A stretch of 64,000 nt of DNA from Marinomonas ushuaiensis DSM 15871 (GCF_000521805.1 NZ_JAMB01000004.1:166183-230182); one strand, 5' to 3'. Positions 46,247-55,445 are shown, counted from the first letter of the stretch. The notes: generated by a model from the letters alone, not told the origin. Numbers and translations: made by a program.

Positions 46247-47401
46247 CTAACCTAAAGGCCCACCCTGGATGGTGTTTTTTAATCCTATAATAATATTATC
46301 GCCTTCTTCTATTTTTAGTTCATCATACCAAGCTTGAGTTTCTTGCATATTTTTACCATGGGTCACATCACAGCGTTTACGGGCTTTTAAGACAAGGTCC
46401 TGAACTCGGAAACGACGTTTTTCTTCATAGCTTTTAATGGCGGTGTGAATGTCTTTGATTTCAGCAAAACACTGTCCTAATACGACGGCGTCTTCCATTG
46501 CTGAGCAACCGCCTTGGCCTATGTCTGGTGTGGTGCTGTGAGCAGAATCACCAAGTAAGGCGATGTTGCCTTTTACTAAAGTATCGAATGGTGTGATGTC
46601 ATGTATTTCGATGCGATTTGTGGTTTCTGGGTCAATAGCGTCAATAAGGGTTTGCACTGGTTTTGCCCAACCTTTGAAGTAACCTTTTAGATCTGATACC
46701 ACTGTTGTTCTGTCTTCTTTAAGGCCCGATGGTAGTGGTACGTCAAAAAAGAAATAAAAGCGTCCACCTGCAATTGGCATGATGGAAACACGTTTTCCTT
46801 CGCCAACGAATGTCGTCCATTGATCCGCTGGTGCGATGTCCGTGTCGATATTGACCAAGCCATTCCAATTGACATAACCTGCGTAACGACGGTCTAGTTC
46901 TTTACCCAATACATGAGCTCTAACAATAGATCGCGTGCCATCAGCTGCGATCATCATATCGCCAGTAGCACTTGTTCCATCAGTAAAGTAAGCGGTTACA
47001 CTGGTGTCGGTTTGTTCGACTTTTTCAATACGTTTACCAAATTGGACTTTATCTCGTCCCCAAAAATCAATCATTTGGCTTTGTAGGTCTGCTCTGGAAA
47101 CCGGGCAAGGGCGTTCAGAAACGGCTTCTAATAAAGGCTTAAGGCTGAACTGTGTCATTATGTCGCCGGTGAAACCGTCTTGATAAGCGAGATTGTGCAT
47201 TGGGCCACCCAGTTCGTCCATGATGTGACCCATACCAAGGTGTCTCATGCATTTCACACCGTTTTGCCAAATAGACAAAGCAGCGCCAACAGGCTTCATT
47301 TCTTTTACTGCTTCAAAAATTTCGCACTCAATGCCTTGTTGTTTTAATGCCGCTGCAGCAGACATGCCACCGATGCCTGCGCCAATGATTAATGCTTTCA
47401 T
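46247..47401 (-). CDS. hpxO: FAD-dependent urate hydroxylase
   Basis: 384 aa, the same length as Klebsiella HpxO. It hydroxylates urate to 5-hydroxyisourate with NADH and O2. FAD Rossmann GAGIGGMSAAAAL (7-19), ADGTRSIVR, and GDSAHSTTPDIGQGG (second FAD motif). It replaces classical uricase. Three TGAAAC half sites, one in a full dyad, lie in the 100 bp upstream. HIU hydrolase is the next gene upstream on the same strand but with a terminator between, so it is separately transcribed. Confidence 0.92.
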   Translation of the reverse strand: MKALIIGAGIGGMSAAAALKQQGIECEIFEAVKEMKPVGAALSIWQNGVKCMRHLGMGHIMDELGGPMHNLAYQDGFTGDIMTQFSLKPLLEAVSERPCPVSRADLQSQMIDFWGRDKVQFGKRIEKVEQTDTSVTAYFTDGTSATGDMMIAADGTRSIVRAHVLGKELDRRYAGYVNWNGLVNIDTDIAPADQWTTFVGEGKRVSIMPIAGGRFYFFFDVPLPSGLKEDRTTVVSDLKGYFKGWAKPVQTLIDAIDPETTNRIEIHDITPFDTLVKGNIALLGDSAHSTTPDIGQGGCSAMEDAVVLGQCFAEIKDIHTAIKSYEEKRRFRVQDLVLKARKRCDVTHGKNMQETQAWYDELKIEEGDNIIIGLKNTIQGGPLG

Positions 47402-47480
47402 GTCAGTTCCTTAAATGTCTAATTGCTGATTGAAACGCAAAAAATGTACCATGAAACAAATGTACCTATATTTTTTTAAA

Positions 47481-47496
47481 TGAAACCTTTGTTTTA
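47481..47496. promoter_or_regulatory. TGAAAC-N4-GTTTTA dyad upstream of hpxO
   Basis: TGAAACCTTTGTTTTA, nearly the same dyad as 48119-48134. Additional TGAAAC half sites are at 47431 and 47452, and a direct repeat ATGTACC at 47444 and 47460. Confidence 0.5.
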
Positions 47497-47633
47497 GCGA
47501 CATTCAGAGTCAGAAAAATCATGGAGGTAATATTTAAGTTTCTTTGGATAATGAATCATTATCGCTCCATTATGGTGCGCCTTAAATTTTTCTGGTGCGT
47601 TTTTAGGAGGATTTATAGAGTGATTGTTGATTT

Positions 47634-47664
47634 AAAAAAGAGCCTAACGAGTAAGCTCTTTTTT
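47634..47664. terminator. Terminator after hiuH
   Basis: AAAAAAGAGC-N10-GCTCTTTTTT. Confidence 0.82.
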
Positions 47665-47682
47665 ACTTTTGCCTAATTGCTT

Positions 47683-48039
47683 CTAGCTGCCGCGATAAGT
47701 ATTGTAAGAGTATGGCGATACTAAAAGAGGGATGTGGTAGTGTGCTTCTTCATCGCTGATACCAAAGCGAATAACCACTGTATTTAGAAAGCTAGGCTCT
47801 GTTATTTCAATGCCTTGTTTAGCGAAGTATTCATCAATGGCAAACTCAAGCTCATAAACGCCAGCCGTGAAGCTTTCGGCTTCTAATAATGGTTGATCGC
47901 AGCGACCATCATCATTGGTTATTGTTGTGTGGAGTAGCTGACGCTGACCATCTTTACTGTGTTTAAATAGCTGTATTTTTACATCGGCTGCGGCAACGCC
48001 TTTGGTAGTATCAAGAATATGCGTGGTTAAGTAGCCCAT
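47683..48039 (-). CDS. hiuH: 5-hydroxyisourate hydrolase
   Basis: 118 aa transthyretin-like protein. N-terminal LTTHILDTTKG and C-terminal YRGS signature; R in DDGRC. It opens 5-hydroxyisourate to OHCU. Divergent from uraD, sharing the dyad at 48119. No signal peptide, so cytosolic. Confidence 0.93.
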   Translation of the reverse strand: MGYLTTHILDTTKGVAAADVKIQLFKHSKDGQRQLLHTTITNDDGRCDQPLLEAESFTAGVYELEFAIDEYFAKQGIEITEPSFLNTVVIRFGISDEEAHYHIPLLVSPYSYNTYRGS

Positions 48040-48118
48040 TATTTTCCCCTAACTGTTTTTTAATGTGTGTTTTGCCTGTTTTTTGCAGGCGATAAATCTT
48101 GAACTGTAAGTCTAAAGT

Positions 48119-48134
48119 TGAAACTATTGTTTCA
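48119..48134. promoter_or_regulatory. TGAAAC-N4-GTTTCA dyad between hiuH and uraD
   Basis: TGAAACTATTGTTTCA, a perfect 6-bp dyad with 4-bp spacer midway between the two divergent purine genes. Confidence 0.5.
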
Positions 48135-48206
48135 TATAGATCAATAACTGTGCCATATGTTTTAATGTTTTCCTAATTCATAACACGACTATTTTGGAGA
48201 CTTGTC

Positions 48207-48728
48207 ATGCCGGATCAACAAGCCGTATTCCATTTACGAGATGAGGTCGATTTTGTTTCATTGTTAAGTGGAATCTATGAACATTCACCTTGGGTTGCAG
48301 AACAGCTATGGCGTCAAAAATCAGAACATCCTATTGGTTACTTTGACGACATTGCAAAAATCCAACAAGCGATGCGAGACATTGTCGACCAAAGTAGTGA
48401 CGAACAAAAACTGATGCTTTTACGTGCTCACCCAGATTTAGCTGGCAAAGCCGCTGCTGTGGGTGAACTAACCGATGCCTCAAAATCAGAACAGGCGGGT
48501 GCTGGGCTTGATCAATGTACCGATATCGAACTCGCTCACTTCTTACAGATTAACGATCAATACCGTCAAAAGTTTGGTTTTCCTTTTATTATGGCGGTAA
48601 AAGGCGCAACCAAAGAACAGATACTCGCAGGTTTTGAAGAAAGAACGCCAAACGATTTAGAGACCGAATTTGCTCGTGCTATCAACGAAGTCCATAAAAT
48701 TGCCGGTTTTAGATTAGCGGATCTTTAA
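48207..48728 (+). CDS. uraD: OHCU decarboxylase
   Basis: 173 aa. Decarboxylates OHCU to S-allantoin. LRAHPDLAGKAA carries the catalytic His; GFPFIMAVKG and RTPNDLETEFARAINEVHKIAGFRL are family blocks (quoted in parts). TTTGGAGAC ribosome binding site. A terminator follows at 48764. Confidence 0.93.
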   Translation: MPDQQAVFHLRDEVDFVSLLSGIYEHSPWVAEQLWRQKSEHPIGYFDDIAKIQQAMRDIVDQSSDEQKLMLLRAHPDLAGKAAAVGELTDASKSEQAGAGLDQCTDIELAHFLQINDQYRQKFGFPFIMAVKGATKEQILAGFEERTPNDLETEFARAINEVHKIAGFRLADL

Positions 48729-48763
48729 GAGTAAGCACAATATATAGTGTTCGGATTTAATCT

Positions 48764-48788
48764 AAGGCGACCTTGTGTCGCCTTTTTT
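48764..48788 (+). terminator. Terminator after uraD
   Basis: AAGGCGAC-CTTGT-GTCGCCTT followed by T6. Confidence 0.9.
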
Positions 48789-48792
48789 CATT

Positions 48793-49395
48793 TCAGAGAA
48801 AAAGCATCGGAAGCGTTGTTAGCAGTAATAATCCCATAAGCCGATTGAAGTTGCGATGAAAGGTCGGATTTTGTAGCTTGCCTGAAACCATTTTGCCTAT
48901 GGTGATCCACATAAAAGTTCCAGGCAAAGTAGCGGTGTTAAAAGCAATAAGGCACATCAAAGCGGACGACCAGAAAAGATCTCCTGTTAGGGTGAAAACA
49001 GAACTTGCGGTGATTAACATCGACCAAGACTTTGGATTGATAGCCTGAAAAAGAGCGGCTTCTTTAATGCTCATAGGCTGTAAACTGTTTTTCGAGTCAT
49101 GAGGTTTTGCCAGAGCAATTTTGGCAGACATATAGACAATATAACCTGCTGCGAAAAAGGTGAATACATCATGCAAGATTGGCCAATGTTTGAAAATCTG
49201 ACCTAGCCCTAACAAGATGGCAATGTGCAGTAAGGTCATGCCTAAACGAATGCCTATCACATGAGGTATGGTTTTTTTCATGCCGAAGTTGGCACCAGAG
49301 TGGGCTAATAAAATATTGTTTGGTCCGGGTGTTATCGTAGCAATCAAACAAAAAATCACAAGCGCAGGAATCAATTCTAACAAAGCAGTATTCAT
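48793..49395 (-). CDS. LysE-family exporter
   Basis: 200 aa from the ATG at 49395. The upstream in-frame start at 49497 would add a non-conserved 34-residue leader; GGA lies nine bases before the chosen ATG. Six membrane segments; TITPGPNNILLAHSGANFG is the LysE/RhtB signature. Exports amino acids or similar compounds. Divergent from a MocR-type regulator, the common pairing for PLP-sensing control. Confidence 0.86.
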   Translation of the reverse strand: MNTALLELIPALVIFCLIATITPGPNNILLAHSGANFGMKKTIPHVIGIRLGMTLLHIAILLGLGQIFKHWPILHDVFTFFAAGYIVYMSAKIALAKPHDSKNSLQPMSIKEAALFQAINPKSWSMLITASSVFTLTGDLFWSSALMCLIAFNTATLPGTFMWITIGKMVSGKLQNPTFHRNFNRLMGLLLLTTLPMLFL

Positions 49396-49430
49396 CGTTT
49401 TTATTCCAAAAAATAAATATATAATCGAAT

Positions 49431-49461
49431 ATTGTATCAATACAATTGTTGTTGTATTGTG
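49431..49461. promoter_or_regulatory. Candidate MocR operator
   Basis: ATTGTATCAATACAAT (49431-49446) is a 7-bp dyad with a 2-bp centre; TTGTATTGTG follows at 49452. ATTGTAT and TTGTATT are 21 bp apart, two helical turns. Lies between the LysE and MocR genes. Confidence 0.5.
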
Positions 49462-49510
49462 TTTATAAAGATTCTCACACAATATAATTATGGGCAATTT
49501 ATTTATTGTT

Positions 49511-50944
49511 ATGAATACAATTTTTGAGATTAGTAAAATAGAGTTTGATGATGCTTGTTTGTCTCAGCCAAAGTACAAAGCGTTGGTGTTGTTAATTGAG
49601 CAAGCTATCTTATCTGGAGCTCTGCCAGATCGGCAAAAGCTACCTGCGCAACGGTTACTTGCAGATCAGCTAAATATCACCCATGGCACCGTCACCAGAG
49701 CGTATGACTTGTTGGAAAAGAAAGGGCTTGTCAGTGCAAAGCTTGGTGCTGGCACCTATATAAACTTGCCTAGCTCGACGCATCACATAAGCGAGCAATC
49801 TCATGAAACAAATCAAAATAGTAATGTAATCAAAGAATATGATTTCGCATCGAGCATGCAACCAATGCTGGGTCAGCAGATGTTATTGAAAAAGGCATTA
49901 AGTGAACTGGCCCAAGATATCGATGCGGTTACGCAAGTAATGACGTATTCACCTCAAGGCGTTGTCAAACATAAGCAAGTGTTTACAGATTGGTTGGCTA
50001 GCAAGAAAATCAAAATAGAAACCAATGCCATCGTCTTCACTCAAGGTGCGCAACAGGGTATTTATACTTGCCTGCAAATACTCACCAAAGAAAACGATTA
50101 TATATTGCATGAAGAGTTAGCGTACCCCGGCTTTTTTCGTGCAGTGGATGCAAGTCGGGTAAAGCCATTAGGTGTGCCAATTACACCGCAAGGTTTGGAT
50201 TTAAACGTTTTAGAGGAATATTGCCAACAATATAAGCCTAAGCTACTTTACATCACGCCCAACATGCAAAACCCAACCAACATACAATATTCATCCGCTC
50301 AGTTAGAAAGCATTGTGACGCTTAGCCGTAAATACGATTTTTATATTGTTGAAGATGATGTGAACTATTGCTTGTCAGAAAGCTGGCGTTTGCCTTTGCA
50401 ACAAAAAGCACCAGATCGTGTGTTTTATATATCAAGCTTATCTAAATACGTCGCGGGCGGATTAAGAGTGGCATACACCATCGTTCCTACATTATGGCAA
50501 CAAGCCTTTAATGGAAGCATTCACAGCCAATGTTGGATGGTGTCAACGTTAAACTTCGAACTTGCAACGCGATTTCTAACAAGCGAAGGTTTTATTCATA
50601 ACCAATCTTTGTTGGAAGGCGAAATGCGCTATCGCCAAAACGCCTTTAAAATGATGGCTAAAAAACAAGGTTTAACTGCTCGCTGTGGTGGTTTAAATGT
50701 ATGGCTCAGCTTGCCGCATAACATAAATGTAAACCAGTTTAACGCTTTTTTATTGTCCAAAAACGTGAAAGCCAGAACCGCAGATTTATTCCGCCATCCA
50801 AGCTCGTCCGCTATTTTTACTAACTTAAACGCTTTACGAATTTCTCTTGGTGGGTTCAATACGAGAAATGAATTTGAAGAGGGTGTAACGGAATTTGAAA
50901 ATGCTTTAGAACAGTTTAATAACCAGCAAGATATCGTGATTTAG
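49511..50944 (+). CDS. MocR-type PLP-dependent regulator
   Basis: 477 aa from 49511 (an ATG at 49490 would add 7 residues; neither has a clear ribosome binding site). N-terminal GntR winged HTH (LPAQRLLADQLNITHGTVTR), linker, then a fold-I aminotransferase domain with PLP Lys in SSLSKYVAGGLRVAY. MocR proteins sense PLP, GABA, taurine or similar ligands. Likely controls the divergent LysE exporter. Confidence 0.88.
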   Translation: MNTIFEISKIEFDDACLSQPKYKALVLLIEQAILSGALPDRQKLPAQRLLADQLNITHGTVTRAYDLLEKKGLVSAKLGAGTYINLPSSTHHISEQSHETNQNSNVIKEYDFASSMQPMLGQQMLLKKALSELAQDIDAVTQVMTYSPQGVVKHKQVFTDWLASKKIKIETNAIVFTQGAQQGIYTCLQILTKENDYILHEELAYPGFFRAVDASRVKPLGVPITPQGLDLNVLEEYCQQYKPKLLYITPNMQNPTNIQYSSAQLESIVTLSRKYDFYIVEDDVNYCLSESWRLPLQQKAPDRVFYISSLSKYVAGGLRVAYTIVPTLWQQAFNGSIHSQCWMVSTLNFELATRFLTSEGFIHNQSLLEGEMRYRQNAFKMMAKKQGLTARCGGLNVWLSLPHNINVNQFNAFLLSKNVKARTADLFRHPSSSAIFTNLNALRISLGGFNTRNEFEEGVTEFENALEQFNNQQDIVI

Positions 50945-51011
50945 AATTGTTTTTATCACCGCTATACCGTGTATAATTGCGTTCTTATTTATGGTGATGG
51001 TTGGAGCATTT

Positions 51012-51221
51012 ATGGAACTTGATGTCTATTTAATTTGTGGGCGTGGCGAAAAAGGCGATAAATTTCAGCTGGGCCAAGTGTTTAATAAAGAAGGTAACTA
51101 CTTTAAAGATAAGTATGATCCAACAACTCAATATAACAATATGGATGAGTTGCAAGAAACATTGGCTAAGATGGTTAATATTGATAAGTCGTCATTAAAG
51201 CTGAATCAGATCAACCTTTGA
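51012..51221 (+). CDS. Small conserved hypothetical, 69 aa
   Basis: Start at the ATG at 51012, with GGAG seven bases upstream. Sequence MELDVYLICGRGEKGDKFQL; soluble, no known motif. A clean terminator follows. Confidence 0.65.
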   Translation: MELDVYLICGRGEKGDKFQLGQVFNKEGNYFKDKYDPTTQYNNMDELQETLAKMVNIDKSSLKLNQINL

Positions 51222-51236
51222 TTATCCTCAAAAGAC

Positions 51237-51268
51237 AAAAAGGACTCTAAAAACAGAGTCCTTTTTTT
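51237..51268. terminator. Bidirectional terminator
   Basis: AAAAAGGACTCT-AAAAAC-AGAGTCCTTTTTTT, between the small gene and the convergent dioxygenase. Confidence 0.9.
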
Positions 51269-51276
51269 GTGTTTCA

Positions 51277-52281
51277 TTAAGCCGAAGGTGTGCCTGTTTC
51301 TTTGTCAACAAAGTTGGCTTGGATGCGTTGGCTCAAAAAGTTGGCGGCACTGATCGGTTCATAGTATTTTTCTGGGCCTTGGATTATCTGCTTTTTATTG
51401 GCTTGACAGAAAAAAGCAACAGAGTGTCGGCTACCGCAATATTCATCGATTTTTGGTTGGCGTACGCGATGTAGGTTTGATATCAGTTTATCGTCACTCC
51501 AGCGCATGAGCATGTCACCAATGTTGCAGGTGATGACATTTGGTAGCGGTGGAATATTCGTCCAACGTTTAGTGTCAGCTTCGGCCCCAGGACAAACCTG
51601 TAAACCACCGTGACCTTCGTGCTGAAAGAGTAGGGTTAAGCAATCAAAGTCTGTATGAGCGCCAGCTCGCCAAATATTGCCTTGTTCCGTCACGCCTTCT
51701 GTTGGGAAGTAATGTAATAGACGTAGAGTACTTTGGTAATCCTCTTGCAGTGGATCGTGAGCCTTAGTGAAGAAATCTCGATCAAAACCTAGTTTATCCG
51801 CGAAACAAGAAAGTACCTTCATACCAACTTCCCAGCACAACCTTTCAAAGCGCAAAGTATTGGCTTGGAAATTGGGCAATTCGTCTTCGCGCGGCCACAA
51901 ATTATCCATATGGTATTGAGTGATTTGGTAGGATTCTTTTTGATCTTTTGTGCCAGTAGACGGGCGAATTTGACTACGGCTTTCCCAACCCGCATTGACG
52001 CCTTTTGGCCTTGGGTATTGGCCTTTGGTGCTCTCAGGTAAATCAAAGAAACGATCTGATTCAGCAAAAGCTGCTTCTATTTCTTCCGATGGAATACCGT
52101 GATTGGTGAGTTGGAAAAAACCTGTTTCTGTAGCCGCTAACCAGAGTTGCTCTGTTATTTCCTCACGACGATGATCAAAGTCACTTAAATCTATGATACG
52201 GATTTCACGATCGTCAGTGTCTTCACCTGCGCCACCGAACGAGGTTTCTCTTTGTAGTTCTTTGAGTTGATAGGTTGTCAT
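51277..52281 (-). CDS. IPNS-type 2-oxoglutarate/Fe(II) dioxygenase
   Basis: 334 aa from the ATG at 52281 with GGAG six bases upstream. N-terminal DIOX_N domain (GFFQLTNHGIP). The Fe(II) triad is HxD in GAHTDFDCLT plus the His in ISNLHRVRQP; the 2OG-binding RxS is RHSVAF. It is last in the minus-strand run from the ABC importer and deaminase. Fungal thymine-7-hydroxylase belongs to the same DIOX_N/2OG superfamily, so a nucleobase or related heterocycle is a reasonable substrate, but this is inferred. Confidence 0.85.
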   Translation of the reverse strand: MTTYQLKELQRETSFGGAGEDTDDREIRIIDLSDFDHRREEITEQLWLAATETGFFQLTNHGIPSEEIEAAFAESDRFFDLPESTKGQYPRPKGVNAGWESRSQIRPSTGTKDQKESYQITQYHMDNLWPREDELPNFQANTLRFERLCWEVGMKVLSCFADKLGFDRDFFTKAHDPLQEDYQSTLRLLHYFPTEGVTEQGNIWRAGAHTDFDCLTLLFQHEGHGGLQVCPGAEADTKRWTNIPPLPNVITCNIGDMLMRWSDDKLISNLHRVRQPKIDEYCGSRHSVAFFCQANKKQIIQGPEKYYEPISAANFLSQRIQANFVDKETGTPSA

Positions 52282-52368
52282 TGCTCTCTCCATTTATGAA
52301 GTTAGGTGGAGCAATGACCTGGCAAAGCCTGACTGCTTCTACTCCGTTTTTTTAACCGTTTGTATTAA

Positions 52369-52845
52369 TTACCAAAAACCTTCCTGAATTTTTGCCGCTT
52401 CGTCTTCAAGACAAGGGCCGATGACTTCGACTTTGCGTTGGCCTGAATCAAACACGGCGCGACAAGGTAAATCTAGCGTTGGGTTTTCAGGGTGATTCCC
52501 TGTAATTTCTTTAAGTCTTGCTTCGCTTAAGCCATAGACCAACCGACCTAATCCCGCCCAATAAGCAGATCCTGCGCACATGGCGCAAGGTTCAGCAGAA
52601 ACATACATAGTACATTTGGCAAGAAAGTCTGGGCGATAGGCTTTGCTGGCGCGAGTCATTAACTTGCGCTCAGCGTGGCCTGTCATATCGAAGTCTGGCA
52701 AGTAACCGTTCACTTGCGACATGATTACAGTGTCTTGGTCATTGACCAAGATCGCTGCGAAAGGATGAATACCTTGTTTTTTTGCTTCGTCTGCGAGAGC
52801 GAAGCTTTGGCGTAAAAAATCAGTGTCTCTAGTGTTAAGTTGCAT
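52369..52845 (-). CDS. Nucleoside/guanine deaminase-like zinc enzyme
   Basis: 158 aa cytidine-deaminase-fold protein. Zinc and catalytic residues are HAE in GHAERKLM and PCAMC in SAEPCAMCAGSAYWAG. The length and C-terminal region fit GuaD-type guanine deaminases rather than TadA. It would turn guanine into xanthine, feeding XdhABC. Starts 15 bp after the permease gene. Confidence 0.85.
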   Translation of the reverse strand: MQLNTRDTDFLRQSFALADEAKKQGIHPFAAILVNDQDTVIMSQVNGYLPDFDMTGHAERKLMTRASKAYRPDFLAKCTMYVSAEPCAMCAGSAYWAGLGRLVYGLSEARLKEITGNHPENPTLDLPCRAVFDSGQRKVEVIGPCLEDEAAKIQEGFW

Positions 52846-52860
52846 GTTTTTCTCTTTATG

Positions 52861-53652
52861 TTACTTCTTCTTAGGAAGGCTCCACGGAAACAGCCAAACT
52901 TGTATCCATTGAACAGACTTAAATAAGAGTAGGCTGATAATAGATAGGAAGATCAAACCAGCAAACGCCTGTGGGATCTTAAAGAAAGACGTGGAGAATT
53001 GGATGAAATAACCCAAACCTTCTTCTGCTGCCACAAATTCGGCCACTACAGCGCCAATAATCGCCAAGGTGATCGATACACGTAAGCCACTGAAAATATG
53101 TGGAATCGCATATGGAATACGAATTTGCCATGTTTCACGGTAACGAGGTGCGCGTAAAGATTGGCTTAGTTCGATCATTTCTGGTGGGGTTTCCAACATG
53201 CCTGTTGTGGTTGAAACCACCAAAGGAAAGAAGGTAATTAAGCAGGTGATCAAAACGCGAGAAGGATCGTCTGTACCAAGCAATACAATGATCAAAGGCG
53301 CAACGGCAACCACTGGTGTTGATTGAATTACAATCAAAGCAGGGTAGAGGATTCGGTTCATTAATTCCGAACGCATCATGCCAATGGACAAAGGCAAAGC
53401 GATACAAATCGACAGAACAAAGCCCATTAATGCGACGCGTAATGTTGCCCAAAGATGCGTCATCCAACGTGAAAATTCTACATCAAAAAAAGCGGTAATA
53501 ATCGCAGACGGTGACGGCAATATGTAATTCGGCACATTACCAAGCTGACAAATAAGTTCCCACAAGACTACTAAGCCAATAAAAAACAAAGCAGGCGCAA
53601 AACGGTTTGCTTGATGTTGAATCCAAGACTTAAGCGGGAGTGTTTGGTTCAT
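52861..53652 (-). CDS. ABC importer permease (SsuC/TauC-like)
   Basis: 263 aa with six membrane segments and the EAA-type loop RETWQIRIPYAIPHIFSGLR. Belongs to the nitrate/sulfonate/HMP importer group. Its start overlaps the ATPase gene end by 23 bp. Confidence 0.9.
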   Translation of the reverse strand: MNQTLPLKSWIQHQANRFAPALFFIGLVVLWELICQLGNVPNYILPSPSAIITAFFDVEFSRWMTHLWATLRVALMGFVLSICIALPLSIGMMRSELMNRILYPALIVIQSTPVVAVAPLIIVLLGTDDPSRVLITCLITFFPLVVSTTTGMLETPPEMIELSQSLRAPRYRETWQIRIPYAIPHIFSGLRVSITLAIIGAVVAEFVAAEEGLGYFIQFSTSFFKIPQAFAGLIFLSIISLLLFKSVQWIQVWLFPWSLPKKK

Positions 53653-54442
53653 AAATATATCCTCGGATTAAGTCAGTTAATTCAGCAAAACGTGTTGAGT
53701 TAATGGTTTTCTGTGAGCGAGGACGAGGTAGGTCAACATCGATCAAATCCAATACCGTGCCTGGGCGCTTACTCATAACTAAAATACGATCCGACAACAA
53801 CACAGCTTCTGTGATGGAGTGAGTGATAAATAACACAGTTTTAGGGTGCTCTTTCCAAATATCCAACAAATCAAAGCCAATTTGTTCACGGGTCAAAGCG
53901 TCTAATGCAGAGAAAGGTTCATCCATTAACAAGATATCTGGATTCAACAATAAAGCGCGAATAATACCGACACGTTGTTGCATACCACCGGATAACTCAT
54001 CTGGCATTTTATCTGCAAACTGCGTTAACCCCGCCATTTCGAGCAGCTCGTTTGCGCGTTTTTCATCGCTCGCAGAATAGCTTCCGTATTTGTGTTTCAG
54101 TGGAAACAAAACATTTTTACGGACTGTTAACCAAGGTAATAAATTCGCTTTTTGGAAAACAATACCAACATCATCACGAGGTTCTGTTACTGGAAGGTTG
54201 AAGACAGAGACATCACCATGGGACGGAATCAAAAGACCCGCCACCATGCGTAATAATGTGGATTTACCGCAACCAGAAGGACCAACTACCGCCACGAATT
54301 CGTGGCGGTGAATATCAAGATCAATATCTTGTACAACCATTGGCGTATCAGGGCTAGGGTCATATTTATGACCCACGCCTTTCATACTCACATAAGCGGC
54401 TTTTTTATTCTCGCCGGAAGCGTTTTCTGAAACTTTATCCAT
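53630..54442 (-). CDS. ABC importer ATPase (SsuB/TauB-like)
   Basis: 270 aa. Walker A GPSGCGKST, Q-loop FQKANLLPW, signature LSGGMQQR, Walker B ILLMDEPFSALD, H-loop FITHS. Energises uptake with the adjacent permease. 7 bp downstream of the binding-protein gene. Confidence 0.93.
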   Translation of the reverse strand: MDKVSENASGENKKAAYVSMKGVGHKYDPSPDTPMVVQDIDLDIHRHEFVAVVGPSGCGKSTLLRMVAGLLIPSHGDVSVFNLPVTEPRDDVGIVFQKANLLPWLTVRKNVLFPLKHKYGSYSASDEKRANELLEMAGLTQFADKMPDELSGGMQQRVGIIRALLLNPDILLMDEPFSALDALTREQIGFDLLDIWKEHPKTVLFITHSITEAVLLSDRILVMSKRPGTVLDLIDVDLPRPRSQKTINSTRFAELTDLIRGYIYEPNTPA

Positions 54443-54449
54443 TCAGCTA

Positions 54450-55445
54450 TTACTCCGGTACAAATTTGCTATTTACAACAGTTGATGGATCAAGAGCATC
54501 AAGTGTTAAACCATTTGCTTCGGCCACGTATTCCCACGTTTTTTGAATACGAGCTGGTGTAAAGTTACCAAAACCATCTTTTTTCGTGACATCGTTATAG
54601 ACTAGGTTTGTGATGCTTTTTAGCTGAGCAGAAACAATCTCCGCATCCACTTCTGGTACCATTTTATGAAGGTTTTCACCGGCTTTATCTGGGTATTGAT
54701 AAGAGAACTCAATGGATTTAGCAAAAGCTTTGATGAAACGTTTTGCAACATCAGGGCGTTCTTCTAGGAAGCGTTCTGACGCTAAAAGAGAAGAGCTATA
54801 AAGTGATAAGCCTGAATTAGACCAAGGCATCTCGATGATTTCTTTGCCAGCGCCTTCAGCTTGAGCTTTAAATAATGCTGTATTTGTTACCCATGCGATG
54901 ATGGCATCTGTGTTGCCTGTTATCATCATCGGAGAAAGCGCGCCTGGATCAGATTTTACTAATTGAATATCGTCTTCAGTTAAGCCGTTTTGTTTCAAGA
55001 CCAAAGGTAAAAAAGCATTAGAAGAGGTGAACGGTGACGTTGCTATTTTTTTACCTTTCAAATCCGTGATGGATTTAATACCGCTGTTTTTTAATACGAA
55101 GAATGCGTGAGGTGCTTGAGTGAAGTATGGTAATACCGCAACCACAGGCACGTCGTCTTGTGCTCTTGCTGCCATTAAAGCGCCAATATCTGAACTGCCA
55201 ATGTCAGATTGACCAGTGGCCATTTTCGTTAACGCGTCGGTAGAGCCACGACCGCTGGCGATTTTGACTTCCAAATCTTCATCAGCAAAAAAACCTTGTT
55301 GAATACCCACATAAACAGGAGCCTTGTCGCCACCTGGTAACCAATCTAATTGAAAAGTGACCTTGTCCGCTGCCATTGCAGAAGTGCTGGCGATAAGGCT
55401 TGCTAATAAAGAAAGACGAAGAGTGGTTTTCATTGCTGTTTTCAT
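54450..55445 (-). CDS. ABC importer periplasmic binding protein (NMT1/SsuA-like)
   Basis: 331 aa from the ATG at 55445; GGAG lies six bases upstream, and the in-frame TTG at 55457 is part of that site. Sec signal ending SAMAA-DK. Mature start VTFQLDWLPGGDKAPVYVGI is the NMT1/THI5-like fold used for aromatic, sulfonate or pyrimidine-like ligands. First gene of the importer-deaminase-dioxygenase run. The ligand may be a purine, from context only. Confidence 0.88.
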   Translation of the reverse strand: MKTAMKTTLRLSLLASLIASTSAMAADKVTFQLDWLPGGDKAPVYVGIQQGFFADEDLEVKIASGRGSTDALTKMATGQSDIGSSDIGALMAARAQDDVPVVAVLPYFTQAPHAFFVLKNSGIKSITDLKGKKIATSPFTSSNAFLPLVLKQNGLTEDDIQLVKSDPGALSPMMITGNTDAIIAWVTNTALFKAQAEGAGKEIIEMPWSNSGLSLYSSSLLASERFLEERPDVAKRFIKAFAKSIEFSYQYPDKAGENLHKMVPEVDAEIVSAQLKSITNLVYNDVTKKDGFGNFTPARIQKTWEYVAEANGLTLDALDPSTVVNSKFVPE

